Shown here: piece after piece, positions 51,816-63,344 of the stretch
How the letters are laid out: every line of letters begins with the position of its first letter
Position numbering within the stretch: position 1 is the stretch's first letter
From: Lingula anatina
Lineage: Eukaryota; Brachiopoda; Lingulata; Lingulida; Lingulidae
DNA: 64,000 nucleotides
Assembly (NCBI RefSeq): GCF_001039355.2
Contig: NW_019774547.1
Coordinates: 372,001-436,000, forward strand
Direction of reading: 5' to 3'
Translations under genes and position numbers: made by a program
Notes under the pieces: generated by a model
Databases searched by the model: none
What the model was told of the DNA's origin: nothing
What the model saw: only the letters and a program-made list of their open reading frames with translations

Positions 51816-54800
51816 TTACTGGCTGGGTTGAGGCGTTTCCTCCTTGCCTCTCTGTGAAATAAAACGTAGCCTCAGTTTTAGAGCTGGCCTCAAGTTGAAT
51901 ATGATTTTATCCACTTCGGCCTTCACTCCATCTCCAACAAACATATACTTGATGTGATAACTGGTGACATAAGTCAAGGAAGCATATGAGATTGATTTCT
52001 TTACATATACTTTTTAACTACAACAATAAAGCTAAATTTGGAATGTGAAGGGCACTTCTACAAAATCCTATTAAGAATTATGGGATGCCCAATCATCCTA
52101 GTATGTCTTAAAGGATGAAATCCACTTAGAAGTTGCCACAAACATGGTGGCCTGGAACTATTTGCACAGAAGTAGTTACATAGTAAGTAGTAATAGAAGA
52201 GTATAAAAGCATTTAATGAAAGGATACAGGAAATCTGAGATGGAATCCATGTGAAATAGGTGTTCACACGCCTTGTCCACTTTCTCTAGTATCTCGTACA
52301 GGTCCACCACAAACTAAAATGGAAATAAAGACAAAATCTTATTTATAAGTGCACCAACTATAACACACTGGATTGCTTTATCCTAGAAATGTGAGGTATC
52401 TAAGCACACCAAACATTTACAGTTGAAGCAATGTGACCAACATATGCCATGGTAGGGTGAAAGGTGAAAATCACAAAAAAATAGTTTAATCTTGGCAAAA
52501 CTCCCTCATGCACTTAAATGAATTTGGCAACAACAAGTATGTTGTTATGACATTCTCTGTATGTGCCTGTTGTTATCAAGAGACTGTTTAAACTGTTATT
52601 ATAACAATACTTGGCACCATAAGTGCTATTGAATGCAACTGGGTATCTTCATGACGCCAGTTGATACTATAATGATTCTGCAAATATCTAAACAAAGTCA
52701 AATTTTGCATTGTTTTGACCTCATTTTTCGCCAACCTCAATATTGCTGTTTTCAGAATACTGACAACAGTGGGAGGTTTATTATGAAAAACTGATACAAT
52801 CAACAACCAAAAACCCACATTTCTGGCCACAAGAGTCTGTATACTGAGATTTAAAGTGGGGCAGTACAGTTCCTTACCTCTAACAAACACCTGGTTCTCT
52901 CAGCATAAAACCTCTGTAGAAATGGCCCCACCAGATGGCAGATGAATAGAAACTGTTCCTCAGTGTGAACCACTGGCTTCAGCTGCTCCTTGATGAACCT
53001 GGACAAAATAGTGTCCGACTTCAAATGATCTGCCAAACATGTTTTAAACTAGTTGCTAACCGATAGGTACTTCTTTGGCACCGTTTCCTTAGATCATTGA
53101 AATGTGTTAGGAAGAATCAACTTTGCCCGAACAACCTATTTTGTGTACAATTATATTTCTTCTTCACTCCACCTAATACACAAGTGCACACTAGACACAT
53201 CTATTGTTTCTAACAATACGCTGTCACAAAAGTGTGTCTTAGCACACATGCATGCACACAGCACAAATCTCCCTTGTTCTTATTGTGCCCAATAAATTGA
53301 CACATTGGCCCTCCCCTTCTCTATACTTACTGTGGAAGAATACAGGGCCCGTAACTCGAAAGCATAGTGTATTGCGAATAGCGATATCACATAGAGTCTA
53401 CAATGTATTAAATGGGGCAAGTATGGATGAGTTATAGAATTGAGACGCTTGTGCTCGGTCACAATGCATGATGCTTTTGAGTTACAGGGCCCTACTCTGC
53501 CCAATGCTAGCATGGTGCCACAGGGCATGACACAATAGTCCTTCCCTTCACTATACTTACTGTGGAAGAATACTGATCTGCAAAATGCTAGCATGGTGCC
53601 ACAGAGCATGACACAATAGTCCTTCCCTTCTCTATACTTACTGTGGAAGAATACTGATCTGCCCAATGCTAGCATGGTGCCACAGAGCATGACACAATAG
53701 TCCTTCCCTTCTCTATACTTACTGTGGAAGAATACTGATCTGCCCAATGCTAGCATGGTGCCACAGGGCATGACACAGTAGTCCTTCCCTTCTCTATACT
53801 TACTGTGGAAGAATACTGATCTGCCCAATGCTAGCATGGTGCCACAGGGCATGACACAGGGCCAGGACATAGCTACACTGCACTTCTCCAAACACTGCAT
53901 GGCTGGTGGAGAAGTTGAAGATCTCAAACGGTTTGAAGTTTGCTAAGATTGGTGTCTGGACAGCAAATAATATCTTTTCATTGATGACCATCCAATAACT
54001 GTCCTGTAAAGCAAGCAGAAGGGGACGTGAATCAGTAGGTTGTCTTGATGGTGTGAGAAAAAAACATTACTTTAGGCAAACATTAAGTTTGGTGTAACTT
54101 CAGTAGTGATTTGGTACTTACAGGCAATGCAGTGAGAATGAGGCCCACTGCATTCATCCAGGACATGATTTGCTCTCTGGGCACTTGGGCAGCACTGGAA
54201 ATGGCAAAAAAAGAGAAAAAATTCAAATATACATCAGGTGCCCATAATTGGCAATTTTTTTTTACAAACGTTTGCTGAAAGGTGAGATAAAGGTGTGTTA
54301 ACTGCCAATCATCATATATTTAAATTAAGAGGTAATGATATTTAAAAAATATGAGTGTAAAAGACGGATAAGGAAAACATTGAAATTACTAGGAAGCACC
54401 TGAAGAATGGACCTCTGCCAAGACAGCTCAATCCTTATTATCATTAAAAAGACCAAATCCAACATATTCTCAGTTGGCAATTTCTGTCCCATCCTGAAAA
54501 TTTTATCAAAACTCATCACTTTCTGATTTAACTAACAAACAAACAAAGGTAAAAACATAACCACACTGGTGGAGATGATCAAAGAGAAGCGCCCCTTTCT
54601 GTATGTCAAGGAATAGTTAAAAAGGTTTTACTCACTTTTTTCAGGACAGTATCCATGAGAGCAGAGCCTACTGTAGCACTAGCCACAGGGAGGGCCATCA
54701 GCTCTATACATGTAGCATGGAGAGCATGAGCAGCAGGGTTGGGGAACTCATTAAACCTCCAGTCACAGTTCAGAAAGGGTGAAGGAGTTTTCCCTGCTAT

Positions 54801-57800
54801 TGGTGACTACAGTTAAGGTGGTAAATTTCACAAAGTTTGTTTCTATTTCTAAAGATCTTATAAAAATGTTTTAATATAAACCTGTTCAAATGTTGACCTT
54901 TTAATGCCTAATCAAAACNACGCAGATGATGGCTATATGTACAGACACATCTGTGTCTGTACATAAAAAGAACTACAGTTCTTGCAGCGATTGTAGAACA
55001 AGCTGTGGACATAAAAACAGCAAGGATATTGTCTACAATCCTGGCCAGCAGTTTGATGTAATACTCCTCACTCGGCACCCAGTCAATGTCATCTGCTGGC
55101 CTCTGCATATAACTCACATAGTCCTCTGACACACACCAGGTGGCAGGGTAGATATCCTTGAAAGCACCTGAAGTAAATGTTTTAACACATTTTCACATAT
55201 GAAATGCAATTATTTCTTCAGTTAGTGTTGTGGAACACAGCAGATTAAGCTAATTTACCTTGATAGCACAACAAATTTAATCTATTTCAAGTAGAAAACT
55301 GTAATATGAGTAAATGGTATCCATACCTATTATAGATTGCACAAGTCTCCTCTTTAAAGCTGGCCTGTCTCTGAGTCTCTTCTCATAGTAATGTAAGGTG
55401 TTGTAGAGGTACGTCACAGGGCGATCTGGAACAATATGAAAACAAATATTCAACAATAATTGTATCAGTTAATGAGCTTGCAATATGTAAAGAGACAGGC
55501 ATCCGATTATGCCCAAGTCCGTAGCCAGTAAGAAGGAATGGGTAAAGTGTAAAAACAGATTGGTGTATTAGGATACTTTTCATACAAAATGACATATTTC
55601 ATTAACAGGCAAATATCTAGTCTATACCACTCTTCTATGATAAAAACATCTACATACATGTCACCTTTTTTTTCAAACACATTACATTTACCTGTTCAGT
55701 ATTTTTAATAGGACATGCCTCGATCTTCACTCGCATAAGGAGTTAATATTTCATCATTCATAGCCAATATGACTGCACCTTTATTTCAATAATATGGTTA
55801 ATCCACAGCTGCTTACCATGGAACTTGTACAGCTTTCCCATGTGATCCAGCATGTTTTCCAGGGACTTGGACACCTGGGCACTGGGCAGCTCCAGAAACC
55901 TGTGGATTACTATGTCAAGTACCTGAAGAAAAAAAAAAATTATTGATAGATCATAGTTACCTCCGCCNGGCGGAGCCGGCGGAGCCGGCGGAGCCGCAGG
56001 AGCCGGCGGAACGGACCGGACGGGACTAAAACCATGTGTACCGCCAGCGCTAACGCTGGTGGTACAATAAATCTAGTTTATCTCCAAACTGAACAGTGGA
56101 AATTAGAGAAAAAGAACTACAGTTCTTGCAGCGATTGTAGAACAAGCTGTGGACATAAAAACAGCAAGGATATTGTCTACAATCCTGGCCAGCAGTTTGA
56201 TGTAATACTCCTCACTCGGCACCCAGTCAATGTCATCTGCTGGCCTCTGCATATAACTCACATAGTCCTCTGACACACACCAGGTGGCAGGGTAGATATC
56301 CTTGAAAGCACCTGAAGTAAATGTTTTAACACATTTTCACATATGAAATGCAATTATTTCTTCAGTTAGTGTTGTGGAACACAGCAGATTAAGCTAATTT
56401 AGCTCGATAGCACAACAAATTTAATCTATTTCAAGTAGAAAACTGTAATATGAGTAAATGGTATCCATACCTATTATAGATTGCACAAGTCTCCTCTTTA
56501 AAGCTGGCCTGTCTCTGAGTCTCTTCTCATAGTAATGTAAGGTGTTGTAGAGGTACGTCACAGGGCGGTCTGGAACAATATGAAAACAAATATTCAACAA
56601 TAATTGTATCAGTTAATGAGCTTGCAATATGTAAAGAGACAGGCATCCGATTATGCCCAAGTCCGTAGCCAGTAAGAAGGAATGGGTAAAGTGTAAAAAC
56701 AGATTGGTGTATTAGGATACTTTTCATACAAAATGACATATTTCATTAACAGGCAAATATCTAGTCTATACCACTCTTCTATGATAAAAACATCTACATA
56801 CATGTCACCTTTTTTTTCAAACACATTACATTTACCTGTTCAGTATTTTTAATAGGACATGCCTCGATCTTCACTCGCATAAGGAGTTAATATTTCATCA
56901 TTCATAGCCAATATGACTGCACCTTTATTTCAATAATATGGTTAATCCACAGCTGCTTACCATGGAACTTGTACAGCTTTCCCATGTGATCCAGCATGTT
57001 TTCCAGGGACTTGGACACCTGGGCACTGGGCAGCTCCAGAAACCTGTGGATTACTATGTCAAGTACCTGAAGAAAAAAAAAAAAAGAATTGATAGATCAT
57101 AGTTACCTCCGCCAAGGAGGTTATGTTTTCACCCCTGTTTGTCTGTCTGTTTATTTGTCTGTCAGTCATCAACATAACTCAAAAATTTATGGACCGATTT
57201 TGATGAAATTTTCAGGAACTGTCAGAAGTGGGCCAAGGAAGAGATGATTAGGTTTTGGTGGTGATCCGGATCAATAATCAATCAATAATAATCAAAAACC
57301 GCTGCCTTGGCAGAGGTCTGTGCTCTCTTTAATGACAAAAACCTTTAGAAAGAAAGAAATGAAAGACAATCAAGCATTACAATACTTTGCATAAAAATTA
57401 TGCTCTTGTCAAATTTACTTATAAATGACCTCTACTTACAGGTAAAAATCTGAGGCAGACATTGCCAAAATACACTGGCAGGTACTGGTGCTGGGAGGGA
57501 CTGCTCAGATCTTGTAGACCTTCATAATAAAACTTCTCAGGATATTTCTACATTTTGAAAAAAAATGGTATGTTTATTATATTGATACATGCTGCTAAAA
57601 TTTGCTGCCAAAAGATGACAATAAAAAGACCATACAATACTGTACTAAATTTCACACATCATAAAATTTTATAACAGACCCCCTAAGTTTCCCAGTATTA
57701 GAAGCTGACATTCCCCTGAAGAGCTATTTATCATCTTTCACATGCTGTAGTTAAACAGGAGAGTTTCCAACAGACACTGAAAGTTATAGTGGCCACAGAG

Positions 57801-60800
57801 GGCAGCACCTGTCATAAGATCATTTACTTAATTGGGATAATGGGCCACACCCATTTTTTTTCTGCAGTCAGAACCATCTGATTATTTTCAAATATCAAAG
57901 GTTACACATAATTACTTAAAATGAGAAATGTTTGACTTTAGTGAAATTTCATATGATATGATGAAAAGCTGGCAATTTTGATTCAGTAAAGATTATATAT
58001 TTTCTTGTGTGAGCCTAAGCAATCAATGTGATGATAAAGATGTCCTCACCCTGTGGAATGCCATGTGTTTCTCATGCCAGTTCTTCTGCTTCCAATGTGC
58101 TGGGGAGTTCTAGGAATGAAATAATTGAAATCACATTTACCTGTAGTTTCTTATTTGAAAGATGAATTGTTTTCATTATTTGGCAATCGTGTCATCATAC
58201 ATTGAATAAGTTACTAAGCAGAATTCATAGTTCATGCAAGAAATGATATAAAATAACCTCACCATGTTTTTATACTATAATTTACCTCACTTTCGAAGTC
58301 CTTGACTCTGTTGGTAAAGTCTGGAGGCTTCAGAAGTATTAGCTGTATGATCAGGCAGCACACCTGAGCTTCATTGCCTTCAAGGTTACGCAGAGCCTAG
58401 AATGCATCATACAAATATCTTGAGTAGCCTTTTAGACTTTAAAATGCCATCTAACACAGGAAGGAAATAATACAGAATTTTAATTTGAAAAGAAAAGTAA
58501 TTTATGGACTTAATGTGTGAATAACAAGGACCAGCAGTAGGAAAAATGAATGTAATCCATACAATATTTCTGTCTTAACCAATGTGAAACAACTTACCAA
58601 TGATAATACCAGCCTGTCTATTGTGACTATGTTACACTTCCACACCATGTCATTGAGTGCATTAACACACTAAAAATAAAAATAAAACTGGATTCATGAA
58701 TTATGTATTTACTCACAAATGCTGCATTTTCATCTGTCATGGTCAGATAAATGGTCAATTTTCACATTTCTCTAAAATTAGTGCCAAATCTAGAATTAAT
58801 ACCTGTCATACATCATAATGTCATACCTATTGCTCTATTTTGAACTTTGCTAACCTTATAGTTACAACAATAGCTATTAACATTCCCTGCCATACCTTTT
58901 GAACTTGTTGCCCTCCACCTGACGTGGCAAATTCAAATACTAAATAATCTGCAAATGTACGGAGATGCTGGGATAATGTCTTTGATCCTAACCTCTCCAA
59001 TACCCTAAAAAAATAAAACAATTGCAAAATATGCTCTATTATTTTCACTATCATAATAAATGCAATTTTCACCAGCATAGTTTAAGCACAAAATAAAACA
59101 TTTTTATATCAAACCATAACTTAATGTTGCAAAAGATAAGATATTTAGAAAGTGTACTGAATATTTGTGAACATTTAGGCCCGTATTCCAAGATGTTCCA
59201 TAAAATAATCCTAAGGTCAACTTTTATAAAGGCTTCCTTTGATGAGGTGTTCCTTGGTAAAGGAAGGCCTGACGAAATGGTATTCTAAGACCACACTTTA
59301 GCCTCTCCTTTGATAAGGAATTACTTTGACAAAAGTCAGCCTTTAGGTAAGGGACAATGACATAAAAGAGCTCCTCAGCTTCAATCATGCAACAGTGCAT
59401 ATGGACATTATCACTGTATGGGGATGTTTTGATCTAAACCAAATTTAGTGAATAAAGCAAGAATGCCAAGAAGAGAAAAGAATGGTTTGGAGGATGAGAA
59501 AACCAAAGGTTGTAGACCCTTTTCTGATATCGAAAAGCAGCTCCTGATGCATCTAGTCAACAGAGAAAAGCCTATCCTCCATCAGCGTGGGAATACAAAC
59601 AAAATAATCACTTCTAAAGCAGAGGCATGGGACAGGATTACAAGTAAATTCAATGGCCAGCCTGGAGTAAAGCCTGTCAGTTTATCTCAGCTGAAGAAAG
59701 TAGTTGACAACCTGAAGACAAAAGCGAAAAAAGATGTTGCCAAGGAGAAGAAATCTTGCCAATTAACTGGAGGTGGAAAAGTTGAAACCGTTGCAGAGGA
59801 TCTCTCCCACATGGTTACTTCTTTCTGTAGTGAAGTTCTGCATCCTCTCAACAACGCCTTTGACGATGATACGGGATACCATGAACCCCAAGGTACTTTT
59901 TTCTTTATCATGACTTTAGGGTCAGATAACTGTTTGCTGGTAATTGTTCAAATCATTTAGGCACTCGTTAATAAATATCATTATTCAACATTGTAATATA
60001 AATATTGGAGAGGTGTCTCTTTTTTTCCAGCAAAGAAACCGAAATTGACTGCCAGTGCGTCTGTCGGCCATCCAGAATCTGATGATGATGAGGATTCCTC
60101 ACATTTGGATGAAGCCTTAGTAATGGAAGAATGTAGCAGCATTGACCCCACATCAGTCAGGGACACAGAGCCATCCACATCTAAGGGTCTGTTCCCACAA
60201 CTTTAGATCGATCTATCACCGCGGGGAGTCTCACCAGACTACCGTCAGATAATCCCCCTTAAGTGTCCGTCCCCGCCCACTACAAGCCGTAAGGGGCAAT
60301 TAATTTTCGTGTCCGCCCGGCTGACAGCTATTCAGCGCGATCCCCCAGGGAGTTAGGTCGATCCAAAGTAGGTTGATCTAATCTATGGAAATGGGGTGTA
60401 AGGCGAAAGGGAAATCTGAGAAAAAATCTCCATCTTGCGTCAGTCGTGGTGTTGCAATGGATTCAGCATTAGCTATGCAGAGGGAAGAGCACAACCTCCA
60501 AATGAAATATCTGCAGGATAGAATTAAATTTCAAAAAGAGGAACATGAACACAGAATGGAAGTGCTGAATTTGCAACATTCCTTTTTAACAAAATTGAAT
60601 GGTATCAATTGAAAAAAATAATAAAGTAGTTGAAGCCCTTTTTCGAGAAACGGAACCTTGCAAAGAAATCGTCATCAGTGAAGTCGTCTTTATTGAATTT
60701 AGGTAGGCGTGTTCTCATGCATCTTGCATTCCTGTTGACATCATAAAGACGCACCAGTTGGTTTACATAGTCCCCCATGGAGCTGATTTTCACAAGAGAA

Positions 60801-63344
60801 CTGTACACAATGGCTGCTTAAGGAAGACTAAAAGTTACTCGAGACCAACCTTACATTTTAAGGACTCCTCAGCCGAAAATAAAGGAAATCTTTAAGCAAA
60901 GGCTGATTCTAGAAATGACTGATTCCTTTGCTAAGGATGATTGTTAAAGTGATTCCTTTCAAGTGAGATAAAGAAAGGTCTTGGAATACAAATTTCGTAT
61001 AAGGTCGACATTAAGACTCCCTTAACGCTAAAGAGAGATTCTGGAATACGGGCCTTAGTGTGTTTTCTCCAAGTATCTACTTACTTGTAAGCTGTGGTAG
61101 ACACCCTCCCATCCTCCAGCAGACAGCGCCATATGATGCTATAACAACAAAGGATCCTGTCATTGACATCTTATCTCATATTTGGCTTGCAAGTGTTCAA
61201 ACTTGTTTCCTACACTTTCAAGAAGACACAATTTTACCCCCCCCCCTTTTTTTTAAATTAAAATTTGTACTAAAATCTAATGAAAGTTATAAATATTCTT
61301 CTTTAAATTATTGACAACATGCCACTCATCACTAATGTCAGTTTTCATTTACAAAAACTATAGATGCCCTTTTTATTTTGTATATTACCTGATCTCACAA
61401 AGATAATCTTACCATATAAATAGTGGAGGAGTTCCCTGCATTGAAAAATGAGCTATCAGATCACTCTCGTTGTTCATGCCTGAATTAGATATATAAATCA
61501 AAATGTTTCAAAGGAAAGTCAAGAAGGTCTTATCAAATGGAATGTGAAGATGTCATTATACCTGTTCAGTACTTCTTAGAGGACAAAATTGAATCTTCAC
61601 AGGGGTCTGAAGTTCATATTTCATCATCACAGGTATATATTAGACCAAGTCTTATATATAGAGAGACATAGGATGTAAACTAACTATATTTCATATAGTA
61701 ATATAAGTTGAACTTATCACAGCGTAACAAGGGACATTGTTTGCAAATAGGATAACTAACACAAAACTAGCCTACCTGATGTCAGTATATGACGAGATCT
61801 TTTTGCATGGGATTTAAAATATGTAAATGCAATGCCCCCCTCCCCCTCCCCAAACACACACACACAGGCATGCACACAATGCACGCAAATACAGACTGTA
61901 GTCTGTTTGATTGGTGACTTCAGATGAGCATTATTCTGATCTTAGTCAGTGACCATAGGTACAGTAAATTTAACCATTACCAGCACTATTTGGTTGAGAT
62001 CAATGTGCTCTTGCACATGCTCAATGGATGACCTGGAAAGATTCATTACTGCATGGGTGCTTATTGGTAGTCTTTTCAACAAATCACAGATATAATTAAA
62101 AGTTGCTGATTCAATTAGGAACACCACATGCTGACCACATGTAACACATCTCTTACTTTTCCACTTCCTATACTCCGTCTCCACCATCCTCTTCAGTGTG
62201 GTCTTCTCCTCCCTCGGTACTGGGTTCTGCTGGAAGAACTCAGCCAGTGCAGGAGGGAAGCAGGCAATGGTGTGACTGGACCAGCCATGGGGAGTGTGTT
62301 GCATGATGGTGGTCATTATGTCCTTACACCAGTTGTTGGACAGGGAGTCAGAGCCTACAAATACAGTATTATACAGGAGATGTTAATATTGTGTATGCAT
62401 CTTTAATAGCCTGGAAAGTTAATAGAATAATGATGAACACATGAACAGTTTTAAATATTGTCCCAAAAAATTAAAGTTTTTGATAGGATTTGGTCTCCAA
62501 AAACAACACATTTCTTCTACATGAAAACAAAAGAAAATAGTATTTGGGAAATTAGTGAGTCTAAAAAAATATTGTTTATTGCAATTTGTTGTACTATTCA
62601 AATAACCAAGTACAAATGCTCGCACTGTATGAAGGATTAAACACAGTATGATGTTTTTAAAACAATATACATATTTGACACAGCCTTCTACTGTTAATCA
62701 ACTGATCATTCCTCTCCACACTGCACCATACCTGTGACATGCATGGCTCTGGCAAGTGTCAGCACCAAGGCTCGGTTCAGTTCCTCAGATTCATTTGACA
62801 ACAGAGCTAGAGACTTGGGTTCCTGCAGGAATCTGGACAGCTGTGGCTGGACCTCTGTACTGCCTAAGCCATTGATCAGCCGCAGGGCTGTGCTTTCAAC
62901 ACTGAAATTTCAAAATTAAATTGTATTTGTTGGAACTACCATGGAAAATACTTAAATGTATTCAAATACCTAATACCAAAAGCACTTTCAAGTGCACATG
63001 TCAAGTCATGTTATCATACCAGAATTATGTTGACCTATCACAGCTTACAAAATACACATCAACATGAATTTCTAATCAGTCCTTTTTTCAAATTAAACTA
63101 CAATATCCCATTCACTCCAACTGAATAACCACATATAATCTTACAAGATAACTCAGACATGTCCTCTTTCCTTACCATAAGTGTAGCTGGTTTTGGTTGG
63201 TGAGAGCAACCAGAGTGTGAAGATGGCTGAGGAGCTGGACCCTGTAATGGGGCTGTATGTGATGCAGCCTGTATATAAACATCTCCAGCAGAGTGTGCAG
63301 GATTCCCCAGGCCCGACTCTTCACCACTGTGGGCAGTAGCTGGC
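51816..63344 (-). CDS. MED23: MED23, Mediator complex subunit 23 (C-terminal half)
   Basis: MED23 is a tail-module subunit of Mediator that links activators to RNA polymerase II. Exons in coding order: 63344-63176, 62901-62732, 62354-62157, 61479-61413, 61138-61085, 59004-58896, 58669-58598, 58396-58286, 58109-58050, 57547-57440, 57066-56961, 56569-56471, 56311-56163, then either these again as 55922-55817, 55425-55327, 55167-55019, then 54793-54636, 54194-54122, 54003-53804, 52998-52878, 52313-52228, 51960-51816 (stop TAA). Human-like blocks include HHIQPHYRVQLLSHLHTL, AHFSMQGTPPLF, DRPVTYLYNTLHYYE, NCDWRFNEFPNPAAHALH and CHLVGPFLQRF. Phases fit except around 55019/54793 and 54636/54194, each off by one base. 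The N-terminal half is beyond the window. Confidence 0.95.
51961..52227 (-). other. MED23: U12-type (minor spliceosome) intron in MED23
   Basis: On the minus strand the donor is GTATCCTTTC, the U12 consensus. Near the acceptor is TTCCTTGAC (51973-51981), one base from the U12 branch consensus TTCCTTAAC, with its A 13 nt before the last intron base. Phase 2 joins FL(Y) to YHIKYMF, as in human MED23. Confidence 0.85.
53310..53857 (-). repeat. MED23: 81-bp tandem array copied from a MED23 exon-donor junction
   Basis: CTTACTGTGGAAGAATA (minus strand: exon end plus donor CAG|TAAG) occurs at 53326, 53556, 53637, 53718 and 53799. The last three steps are exactly 81 bp; the first is 230 because a 149-150 bp MITE is inserted. 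Each unit carries the last part of the exon coding CHALWHHASIGQISILPQ plus its donor and some intron. 53799 belongs to the authentic exon. Since 81 is divisible by 3, an off-frame 215-codon frame runs through the array; it is not a gene. Confidence 0.9.
53344..53493. mobile_element. MITE with AGGGCCC ends inside the 81-bp array
   Basis: The ends AGGGCCCGTAACTCGAAAGCAT-type and ATGCTTTTGAGTTACAGGGCCCT are inverted. TAC stands on both sides (53341-53343 and just after the right AGGGCC), a 3-bp target duplication as in PIF/Harbinger elements. The flanking array unit is interrupted exactly there. Confidence 0.8.
54411..54577. repeat. Dispersed repeat family R1, copy 2
   Basis: Begins ACCTCTGCCAAGACAGCTC and ends AACAAACAAAGGTAAAAACATAACC plus a degraded right terminus. 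Same order of motifs as copy 1 (5300-5677). It lies in a MED23 intron. Confidence 0.6.
54936..54965. repeat. Perfect 14-bp hairpin at the edge of the duplicated block
   Basis: TATGTACAGACACA, two loop bases TC, then its exact complement. It lies between an N (54919) and the first base of the 1-kb duplication. Confidence 0.85.
54965..55967 (-). repeat. MED23: Duplicated MED23 block, copy 1
   Basis: Matches 56109-57113 at an offset of 1144 with only a few differences (for example GGGCGATCTGG against GGGCGGTCTGG, and ACCTTGATAG against AGCTCGATAG). It carries three MED23 exons (55922-55817, 55425-55327, 55167-55019). The copy stops at an N (55968) inside ACCTCCGCC. Only copy 1 is adjacent to the downstream MED23 exons. 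Confidence 0.9.
55994..56071. repeat. 78-bp GC-rich hairpin module, copy 1
   Basis: Preceded by GCCGGCGGA 9-bp repeats from 55969. The 3' part folds: TGTACCGCCAGCG (56037-56049), loop CTAA, CGCTGGTGGTACA (56054-56066). The module ends ACAATAA. A second copy is at 63651-63728. Its base composition is unlike everything around it. Confidence 0.8.
56109..57113 (-). repeat. MED23: Duplicated MED23 block, copy 2
   Basis: Second copy of 54965-55967, holding exons 57066-56961, 56569-56471 and 56311-56163. It continues without a break into the R1 repeat and the upstream MED23 exons. The three exons total 354 nt, so using both copies would insert 118 codons in frame. Confidence 0.9.
57105..57317. repeat. 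Dispersed repeat family R1, copy 3 (best preserved)
   Basis: Starts ACCTCCGCCAAGG and ends CCTTGGCAGAGGT (inverted ends). Inside are GTTTGTCTGTCTGTTT tracts and GGACCGATTTTGATGAAATT. Copy 1 of the duplicated block keeps only its first 9 bases. Confidence 0.8.
59463..60612 (+). pseudogene. Harbinger Myb/SANT-like DNA-binding gene, disrupted
   Basis: Exon 1 (59463-59892) encodes a Lys-rich Myb/SANT-like domain (FSDIEKQLLMHLVN, AWDRITSKFNG, SQLKKVVDNLKTKAKKD). Exon 2 from 60031 continues in phase (AKKPKLTAS, then an acidic stretch) but meets a stop at 60204 inside an inserted MITE-like sequence. Downstream, 60385-60612 in another frame encodes a coiled coil (AMQREEHNLQMKYLQDR) typical of the C-terminus of these proteins. 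The insertion and frame change suggest a dead copy. In related proteins the product helps the transposase bind DNA and enter the nucleus. Confidence 0.75.
60185..60380. mobile_element. MITE-like insertion inside the Harbinger gene
   Basis: CTTTAGATCGATCTA near the left end pairs imperfectly with TAGGTCGATCCAAAG near the right, and CCGCGGGG with CCCCCAGGG-type sequence further in. The outer left end GGGTCTGTTCCCACAA has no partner on the right, so the right end is lost or misplaced. It is GC-rich compared with its surroundings. Confidence 0.4.
60605..60808 (-). pseudogene. HARBI1-like nuclease, N-terminal fragment
   Basis: The frame reads RMRTRL-like Arg/Lys-rich sequence and then FFARFRFSKKGFNYF, the conserved helix before the catalytic core of Harbinger nucleases. 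It ends within the element with none of the DDE residues. Only about 67 codons remain. Confidence 0.6.

Larger units (their letters stand above)
59178..61054. mobile_element. PIF/Harbinger-type transposon, internally decayed
   Basis: Inverted ends GGCCCGTATTCCA...TGGAATACGGGCC, flanked by TTA on both sides (59175-59177 and 61055-61057), as expected for this superfamily. The 1877-bp inside carries a Myb/SANT-like gene on the plus strand and the N-terminal piece of a HARBI1-like nuclease on the minus strand, the usual two-gene plan. It lies in a MED23 intron, 31 bp from the splice donor of exon 61138-61085. Most of the nuclease is missing, so it cannot move on its own. Confidence 0.9.

Noticed and set aside
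53280-53927. A 215-codon minus-strand frame with repeated Cys/Gly-containing units, looking like a repeat protein
   Set aside because: It is the wrong frame of the MED23 exon end copied by the 81-bp array and runs through splice donors and a MITE.
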